A program made the position numbers and the translations under genes. Positions 59,246-64,000 of a stretch of 64,000 nucleotides of DNA are shown here, piece after piece. Within the stretch, counting starts at the first letter, position 1. The number at the start of each line of letters is the position of its first letter. The notes under the pieces were generated by a model. The model did no database searches. It had not been told where the DNA came from and saw only the letters and a program-made list of their open reading frames with translations. This DNA is from Acetobacterium wieringae (GTDB taxonomy: Bacteria; Bacillota; Clostridia; Eubacteriales; Eubacteriaceae), in the NCBI RefSeq assembly GCF_026646375.1, contig NZ_JAIPPU010000013.1, positions 62,001-126,000 of the forward strand, written 5' to 3'.

Positions 59246-59329
59246 ATTGTAGCATGTTTGGTTTACACTTGCAATATTTGATAAAAGCAATAGTTGTTAC
59301 TTGCAATTAAAATAACCATGTGTTACAAT
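59246..59329. promoter_or_regulatory. Divergent promoter pair with ACTTGCAAT repeats
   Basis: Leftward promoter: TTGCAA (59274-59269), 17-base spacer, TACAAT (59251-59246). Rightward promoter: TTGCAA (59301-59306), 17-base spacer, TACAAT (59324-59329). ACTTGCAAT occurs at both -35 boxes (59267-59275 and 59299-59307), 32 bases apart. The repeat is a candidate MarR binding site covering both promoters. Confidence 0.7.
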
Positions 59330-59359
59330 GACAAGCAAATTTGAAAGGACGTGATTAAG

Positions 59360-60538
59360 ATGAATCAGACCATCAAAAAAGCCGATACTTATTTTTTAAA
59401 AACCTATAATCGGTATCCAATTGTATTAGAATCCGGGGAAGGGGTTTATCTCGTTGATGATGCGGGAAAAAAATACCTTGATTTTGCCGCCGGTATTGGC
59501 GTGTTTGCCTTGGGTTATCAAAACCAAACATATAATCAGGCTTTGAAAACCCAGATCGATCAGCTCATTCATACCTCCAATTTGTTTTATAACACACCAT
59601 CGGCCGAAGCGGCCGAGAAATTTGCCCGGGTATCGGGGATGGAGAAGGTCTTCTTTACGAACTCCGGAACAGAAGCCATCGAAGGGGCGATAAAGATCGC
59701 CCGAAAATATTACTTTAACAAGACCGGCCGTCCCGACGGCGAAATCATTGCGATGGATCATTCCTTTCATGGCCGCAGCATGGGGGCGTTGGCGGTTACC
59801 GGGCAACCCAAATATCAGGAAGCATTTGGACCGATGCTGCCAAACATCAAGTTTGCCCAGTTTAATAATCTGGCCAGTGTCAAAGCGCAGATCAATGAAA
59901 AAACCTGTGCCATATTAATGGAAACCGTTCAGGGCGAAGGGGGACTGTATCCGGCCAACGCCGAGTTTGTAAGCGGGGTGAAAAAGCTTTGTGAAGAACA
60001 GGATCTGTTGTTAATGCTGGATGAAATCCAATGCGGCATGGGACGGGTGGGAGAAATGTTTGCCTATCAGACATATGGCGTCATCCCGGATGTGATGACC
60101 ACGGCCAAGGCCCTTGGGTGCGGCATTCCTGTCGGGGCGTTTGCGGCCCAGGGTAAAGCTGCAGCGGTTTTAGAACCGGGGGATCACGGTACCACCTACG
60201 GCTTTAATCCCCTGGCGGGAGCTGCAGTTTCGGTGGTTTTAGATATCTATGAGGAGACGGATTTGCTGACTCATGTCACAGCGGTCAGCAGCTATCTGGA
60301 AGCGAAACTGGATGAGTTGGTCAGGGACTATCCGGGAGTCAAAGAACGACGCGGGATGGGTTTAATGCAAGCCCTTGAACTGGATCGTCCGGTTGCGGAC
60401 ATCATCGCAAAAACCCAGGAACTGGGACTGATCATCATAACCGCCGGACCAAATGTATTGAGATTCCTACCGCCATTGGTAATTGAGAATAAACAGATTG
60501 ATGAAATGATTGGGATCTTAAAAAGGAGTTTGGATTAA
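59360..60538 (+). CDS. Class III aminotransferase (acetylornithine aminotransferase-like)
   Basis: A 392-residue PLP enzyme. Features are LDFAAGIGVFALGY, FTNSGTEAIEGAIKIARKYYF, FHGRSMGALAVTGQPKYQE, LMLDEIQCGMGRVG and the PLP lysine in DVMTTAKALGCGIPVGAFA, followed by HGTTYGFNPLAGAAV. These fit ArgD/AstC-type enzymes that interconvert N-acetylornithine and N-acetylglutamate semialdehyde. The gene is isolated from other arginine genes, so a related amine or diamine substrate is possible. ATG 59360 has AAAGGA 10 bases upstream; GTG 59351 is too close to that site. It is divergent from a MarR gene, an uncommon setting for argD, so regulation by a chemical signal is suggested. Confidence 0.88.
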   Translation: MNQTIKKADTYFLKTYNRYPIVLESGEGVYLVDDAGKKYLDFAAGIGVFALGYQNQTYNQALKTQIDQLIHTSNLFYNTPSAEAAEKFARVSGMEKVFFTNSGTEAIEGAIKIARKYYFNKTGRPDGEIIAMDHSFHGRSMGALAVTGQPKYQEAFGPMLPNIKFAQFNNLASVKAQINEKTCAILMETVQGEGGLYPANAEFVSGVKKLCEEQDLLLMLDEIQCGMGRVGEMFAYQTYGVIPDVMTTAKALGCGIPVGAFAAQGKAAAVLEPGDHGTTYGFNPLAGAAVSVVLDIYEETDLLTHVTAVSSYLEAKLDELVRDYPGVKERRGMGLMQALELDRPVADIIAKTQELGLIIITAGPNVLRFLPPLVIENKQIDEMIGILKRSLD

Positions 60539-60665
60539 ATGTAAAACTACTCCGATTTTGTTTGGGAGCTATTATGATAAATTCGATGATATCAACATCA
60601 TTTAAAAATTACTGGATTTTATGATGAAAAGTAGTAGAATAAAGAAAAAACAAGGAGAGCAAAAA

Positions 60666-61082
60666 ATGATTTCTTATCGCAAAGAGTTGCATTTTAATTT
60701 ACCCAGACGAAGAGGATTGGTTAATATTACCAGAGATGTTGAGAAAGTCCTGGCAGAAAGTGGCATTCAGGAAGGGCTGATTTTGGTCAATGCGATGAAT
60801 ATTACTGCCAGTGTTTTTATTAATGATGATGAGAGTGGTTTGCATCAGGATTATGAGGTCTGGCTGGAAAAACTGGCACCCGAAAAACCGTATAACCAGT
60901 ATCGGCATAATGGTTATGAAGATAACGCCGATGCCCATTTGAAACGAACGATTATGGGTAGAGAAACTGTGGTGGCCGTCACTGCCGGAAAGCTCGATTT
61001 TGGTCAGTGGGAGCAGATTTTTTATTTTGAGTTTGATGGTAAACGGGACAAGCGGGTGCTGGTTAAAATCATTGGCGAGTAA
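60666..61082 (+). CDS. yjbQ: YjbQ family protein (UPF0047)
   Basis: A 138-residue protein of the YjbQ/UPF0047 family, annotated as secondary thiamine-phosphate synthase enzyme. The diagnostic segment is [23 protein letters not shown], followed by [36 protein letters not shown] is the typical early strand-turn. ATG 60666 follows AAGGAG; the frame can be extended to 60621 with a basic non-family N-terminus. It may be cotranscribed with the cysteine hydrolase gene 44 bases downstream. Real cellular role is not firmly known. Confidence 0.9.
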   Translation: MISYRKELHFNLPRRRGLVNITRDVEKVLAESGIQEGLILVNAMNITASVFINDDESGLHQDYEVWLEKLAPEKPYNQYRHNGYEDNADAHLKRTIMGRETVVAVTAGKLDFGQWEQIFYFEFDGKRDKRVLVKIIGE

Positions 61083-61126
61083 GGGGATTTTTAAATCGGA
61101 TCAGCATAAAAATGGAGAGAAAACAG

Positions 61127-61666
61127 ATGAGAAGCATTTTATTGGTCATTGATTATCAGCAAGATTTTGTTGATGGGGCTCTCGGCTTTCCCCAGGCGGT
61201 GCTCCTTGAGGAACCGATTGCCAAAAAAATAATGGCATATCGACAGAACGGTCAGGAAATTCTATTTACCTATGATACCCACACCGCTGACTATCTGAAT
61301 ACTCAGGAAGGCAGAAATTTACCGGTTGTTCACTGTATCAAAGGAACCCCCGGTTGGGCGCTTTATGGCAAAGTGGCAAAGCTGCAGCGTGATACCGACA
61401 TCTGCATCGAAAAGATTGCCTTTGGATCGATGGAGCTGGCTGAGTTTCTGGCGGAAAACCAGTATGACCAGGTGGAGCTGGTCGGGGTTGTGTCAAATAT
61501 TTGTCTGATCTCCGATGCTGTGCTGGCCAAGGCAGCTCTGCCGGAAGCGCAAATTATTGTTGATGCCAGTTGTGTCGCCAGCAATGATGATTGTTTGAAT
61601 GCAGCAGCTTTGGATGTGATGGCCAGCATGCAGATCTGCATTATTAACCGAAGAGCAAATGGGTAA
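61127..61666 (+). CDS. Isochorismatase-family cysteine hydrolase
   Basis: A 179-residue alpha/beta hydrolase with the triad of the isochorismatase/nicotinamidase family: aspartate in VIDYQQDFVDG, lysine in CIEKIAFGSM and cysteine in GVVSNICLISDAVLA. YDTHTADYLNTQEGRNLPVVHC resembles the nicotinamidase metal-binding loop and supports a nicotinamidase-like amidase. ATG 61127 follows GGAGAG by 7 bases. A second member of the family, only distantly similar, is encoded convergently at 61862. Confidence 0.87.
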   Translation: MRSILLVIDYQQDFVDGALGFPQAVLLEEPIAKKIMAYRQNGQEILFTYDTHTADYLNTQEGRNLPVVHCIKGTPGWALYGKVAKLQRDTDICIEKIAFGSMELAEFLAENQYDQVELVGVVSNICLISDAVLAKAALPEAQIIVDASCVASNDDCLNAAALDVMASMQICIINRRANG

Positions 61667-61726
61667 TAGGTCAGTTCTTTAAATCAATTTTTTGAGGTAT
61701 AATAAACCCAAAATGAGGCGACAACA

Positions 61727-61861
61727 ATGGCGATCAGTAAAGGATTTGCAGACTCTGTCTTGGATCAGGGCATGACATTGGGATATTTTGTTTGTCATGC
61801 CCCATTGGATGTGAGAACGTTACCTTCGGCAATAGCGCTGGTGATAATGATCAGGCGATCT
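61727..61861 (+). pseudogene. Possible gene remnant before the convergent hydrolase
   Basis: TATAAT (about 61698-61703) and a weak GAGG site precede ATG 61727. The frame begins MAISKGFADSVLDQGMTLGY and runs on into antisense of the isochorismatase-family gene to 62011, where its residues look like shadow coding. Only the first 45 or so codons could be genuine, possibly the stub of a gene truncated by the neighbour. Family not recognised. Confidence 0.25.
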
Positions 61862-62413
61862 TTAGGAATTGGATTTGATGAAAGTATGGGTATCCTTCAC
61901 ATCAGCAAAGGTGTTTTGCAAAGCAGCCATAAAAGCGGCGTGAACAAGGGCAGCAGGAACCGGAGTATTTTCCCAGAGCAGATCTCTGGTAGTACAGGCA
62001 TCGCTCAATAATTCTATTGCAAATCCCAGTCGTTTGGCAGAACGAACCGTTGTGTCAATACACATATGGCTCATCATGCCACAGATCACCAGTTGCTCAA
62101 TCGACAATTCCTTAAGCAGTTGTAATAAATCCGTATTAAAAAAACTATCCGGGGTATGTTTGATAACCACCCTTTCACCAGGTAAGGGTGATACCAGGGG
62201 ATGGATTTTGACACCTTCGGTAGCAGCGACAAAAAAGGGAGCTTCGGGATTTTGGTTGATGTGTTGAACATGCAAAACCGGGAGCCCTTTTTTTCGAAAG
62301 AGCGCCAATGCGCTTTGGGCGTTTTGGGCAGCGGCAACGGTTTGATTGAGCTCAAAACGTCCACCGGCAAAATAGTCATTTTGGATATCAATTAGGAGCA
62401 GTGCTTTTTTCAT
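61862..62413 (-). CDS. Isochorismatase-family cysteine hydrolase
   Basis: A 183-residue protein with aspartate in LLIDIQNDYFAGG, lysine in VVIKHTPDSFFNT and catalytic cysteine in ICGMMSHMCIDTTVRSA, the full triad of the family. The HVQHINQNPEAPFFVAATEG loop is typical of the YcaC/isochorismatase branch. AGGAGG lies upstream of the ATG and a TATACT -10 box just before it. HxlR is encoded upstream in the same direction, 97 bases away, with a TACCCAC/GTGGGTA inverted repeat (62468-62487) between them that could be its operator. Confidence 0.9.
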   Translation of the reverse strand: MKKALLLIDIQNDYFAGGRFELNQTVAAAQNAQSALALFRKKGLPVLHVQHINQNPEAPFFVAATEGVKIHPLVSPLPGERVVIKHTPDSFFNTDLLQLLKELSIEQLVICGMMSHMCIDTTVRSAKRLGFAIELLSDACTTRDLLWENTPVPAALVHAAFMAALQNTFADVKDTHTFIKSNS

Positions 62414-62510
62414 TTCTTAAACCTCCTTGTTTTTGACAGTATAATTCATCTTGGGCAGGAGGTAAATTACCCACTTTTTTGTGGGTATGTTGATGAAAAA
62501 ATTTGAGCAA

Positions 62511-62876
62511 TTATCGGGGATAACAGATGCCTTTTTGATCCAATATCTCAGTCAGATGATGTTCAACCATATAGTCAATGCCAACGTCCTGCATAATTTC
62601 AATGGCTTTGAGGATCTGCCTGCCCCGTTTGGTGAGATAGTAATCAACGTGAAGCGGATAACCGGGGGCGTTTTCTTTGGCGACAAGGCCAAAATGCCGA
62701 AGTTCTTTTAGCTGCTCCAGGAGCATCTTTTGACTGATGCCGGCGATGCTTTTCTCCAATTGAGAAAGCGTAACAGCACCAGATCGCATTTGAAAAATGA
62801 TAATGGTTTTCCATTTGCCTTTGATAATGTCGTGGACAATTTCCAGTGGGCAGGTGTAGTCCGTGCGGATTTTCAT
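62511..62876 (-). CDS. HxlR-family regulator
   Basis: A 121-residue winged-helix regulator. The family start RTDYTCPLEIVHDIIKGKWK contains the conserved cysteine before the HTH, which serves as redox or aldehyde sensor in some members. The wHTH is LSQLEKSIAGISQKMLLEQLKELRHFGLV and the wing is YPLHVDYYLTKRGR. GGAG lies upstream of the start. It is divergent from the nitroreductase and lies upstream of an isochorismatase-type hydrolase in the same direction, so either or both may be its targets, a frequent arrangement for HxlR. Confidence 0.9.
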   Translation of the reverse strand: MKIRTDYTCPLEIVHDIIKGKWKTIIIFQMRSGAVTLSQLEKSIAGISQKMLLEQLKELRHFGLVAKENAPGYPLHVDYYLTKRGRQILKAIEIMQDVGIDYMVEHHLTEILDQKGICYPR

Positions 62877-63094
62877 AGATAACTCCTTTTTTCAACGATC
62901 AACTTCAATTTATGCATTTAAGATAACGGATCGGCATTGAATCTTTTTAGGGCTCAAAATTAACAGGCGCAAAGCCTAGCGTACTTTAAGATTATTATAA
63001 CAGATTCAAAGGTAACCTTAACAAATAAAATAATAATCACGTTATTTACTGTGGCAAAAGCGGTATAATAAAGAAAAATCATCAGGAGGTAATT

Positions 63095-63634
63095 ATGGAA
63101 TTTCAAGAAGTTGTTGAATTAAGAAGAAGTGTCAGAAAGTATGATCCAGATAAAAAGGTTGATGAAGCCACACTAAACCAAATTTTTGCTGCGGCGATTG
63201 TAGCGCCATCGTGGAAAAATTCACAAACAGCCCGGTATTATGTTATTCAGAGCGAGGAAACGCTGGCAAGATTTAAAGAAACCTGTCTACCACCGTTTAA
63301 CGCAAAGAATTCGGCAGATGCCCCGGTGTTGATTGTGACCACCTTTGTCAAAAATGATTCAGGCTTCAACCCGGATGGTGAACCGACCAATGAACTCGGA
63401 GACGGCTGGGGATTTTATGATCTGGGTTTACACAATGAAAATCTGATCCTTAAGGCAACCGATTTGGGTTTGGATACCTTAGTTATGGGGATTCGCGATG
63501 CCGATAAAATTCGGGAAATGCTGTCAATCAGCCAAGATGAAATCATCGTTTCGGTAATCGCATTGGGCTATGGCGCTCAGGAACCTAAAATGCCCAAAAG
63601 AAAAACAGTTGCAGAGATTGTCAAGTTTTTCTAA
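63095..63634 (+). CDS. Nitroreductase-family flavoprotein
   Basis: A 179-residue FMN-dependent NAD(P)H oxidoreductase. The N-terminal RRSVRKYDPDKKVDEATLNQI carries the FMN-phosphate-binding arginines, APSWKNSQTARYYVIQ is the usual next motif, and LGLDTLVMGIRDADKIREML plus VIALGYGAQEPK close the fold. A strong AGGAGG site lies 6 bases before the ATG. The gene is divergent from the HxlR gene, with 218 bases between, and probably reduces nitro compounds, quinones or a related substrate under its control. Confidence 0.92.
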   Translation: MEFQEVVELRRSVRKYDPDKKVDEATLNQIFAAAIVAPSWKNSQTARYYVIQSEETLARFKETCLPPFNAKNSADAPVLIVTTFVKNDSGFNPDGEPTNELGDGWGFYDLGLHNENLILKATDLGLDTLVMGIRDADKIREMLSISQDEIIVSVIALGYGAQEPKMPKRKTVAEIVKFF

Positions 63635-63717
63635 TTTGGCAGCGTCGAGATGATTCAATACTGGCCATTCGCATGATAGAACGTGCAAATAAAGTTGGAT
63701 TGTTTAAGTCAGAAGAC

Positions 63718-63752
63718 AAAAAAACTGCTATGGTGTGATAGCAGTTTTTTTT
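63718..63752 (+). terminator. Terminator after the nitroreductase gene
   Basis: AAAAAACTGCTAT pairs with ATAGCAGTTTTTT around GGTGTG and ends in a T-run. Confidence 0.9.
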
Positions 63753-63782
63753 GCTCCATTGGAATAAGGATAGAACGGCCAG

Positions 63783-63929
63783 GTGTATAGTTTTATTACT
63801 TTTTTTCATGGGTTACTTTACTTTATTTTTCCTGAAACTCTGATTATTATAATTATAGTTAGCGCTTTTATTATGTCGGTTAGTATTCCGTGGTCGTTAT
63901 CCCGAACTCATAAGGGACGGAGAGCTTAA
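63783..63929 (+). CDS. Possible small membrane protein (low confidence)
   Basis: A GTG frame of 48 codons: a basic/aromatic start VYSFITFFHGLLYF, a hydrophobic helix PETLIIIIIVSAFIMSVSIP and a basic tail SRTHKGRRA. The only ribosome-binding candidate (AAGGA) is too distant, so it may be chance. Nothing else is recognisable from 63753 to the right edge. Confidence 0.2.
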   Translation: MYSFITFFHGLLYFIFPETLIIIIIVSAFIMSVSIPWSLSRTHKGRRA

Positions 63930-64000
63930 AATCAGTGTTGCCGATTGTAGTGGAATGCGAATCAGTTGGATCAGTGGGTTTCATAGAATAGATACTTAAC

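Noticed and set aside
63635-63752. Fragment of a further gene after the nitroreductase (frame with WQRRDDSILAIRMIERANK)
   Set aside because: The frame has no start of its own, ends at the terminator and matches no family I recognise.

Overview
This window looks like chromosomal DNA from an anaerobic, low-GC Gram-positive acetogen, most likely Acetobacterium or a close Eubacteriaceae relative. That is inferred from a ferredoxin-fused EtfA of the CarE/LctC kind, a glycine-riboswitch operon with a two-subunit glycine decarboxylase, an Fe-S L-serine dehydratase, a T-box leader, ChW-repeat surface protein, DUF3786 protein and consistently strong Shine-Dalgarno sites. No database search was possible, so the genus is an inference. 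I saw no tRNA, rRNA, CRISPR array, phage or intact insertion sequence.

Region 1 (1-10.1 kb) is an acyl-CoA locus read rightward: the 3' part of an electron-bifurcating-type EtfA (cut by the left edge), a GPH-family transporter, a fused 3-hydroxyacyl-CoA dehydrogenase/enoyl-CoA hydratase, a divergent thiolase, a sodium/solute symporter, a class III CoA-transferase and a TetR regulator. Together they could import a carboxylic acid, activate it by CoA transfer and run it through beta-oxidation-type steps. A strong promoter followed by a 19-bp inverted repeat sits inside the locus. Region 2 (10.3-20.3 kb) holds an orphan MoxR/NorQ-like ATPase with a VWA partner, a broken tetR, a WYL regulator with a 31-bp palindrome in front of two GyrI-like proteins, and a lantibiotic-immunity-type ABC exporter (ATPase and two permeases) with its own response regulator and histidine kinase.

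Region 3 (20.3-32.7 kb) begins with a leftward 1445-residue secreted protein built of ChW repeats, a beta-helix-like part and about eight YDG repeats. Divergent from it is the main metabolic operon: promoter, tandem glycine riboswitch, gcvH, a gcvT-glyA fusion, gcvPA, gcvPB, sdaAB, sdaAA. This set can convert two glycines to serine plus CO2 and ammonia, and serine to pyruvate. Fusing the aminomethyltransferase (makes methylene-THF) to the serine hydroxymethyltransferase (uses it) is the most striking gene in the window. Region 4 (32.9-38.8 kb) has leuA behind a T-box leader with two antiterminator/terminator modules, an Lrp-type regulator, glutamate dehydrogenase, a DUF3786 protein and a TetR regulator.

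Region 5 (39-64 kb) is accessory: a chemoreceptor, cupin and AraC genes, a chloramphenicol acetyltransferase with a small 57-residue ORF behind it, MarR plus a 14-TM drug exporter, PadR plus a membrane ferredoxin, a GGDEF protein, a tandem substrate-binding-domain protein, mutM, a metallo-beta-lactamase-fold protein, TetR plus a MacB/FtsX-type ABC transporter with shared palindromic operators, MarR divergent from an ArgD-like aminotransferase, YjbQ, two cysteine hydrolases, HxlR and a nitroreductase. The density of small one-component regulators beside exporters and detoxification enzymes is typical of an environmental stress-response region.

Start codons were adjusted where a Shine-Dalgarno site, promoter or family alignment favoured a different start from the longest open frame; these choices are stated per gene.
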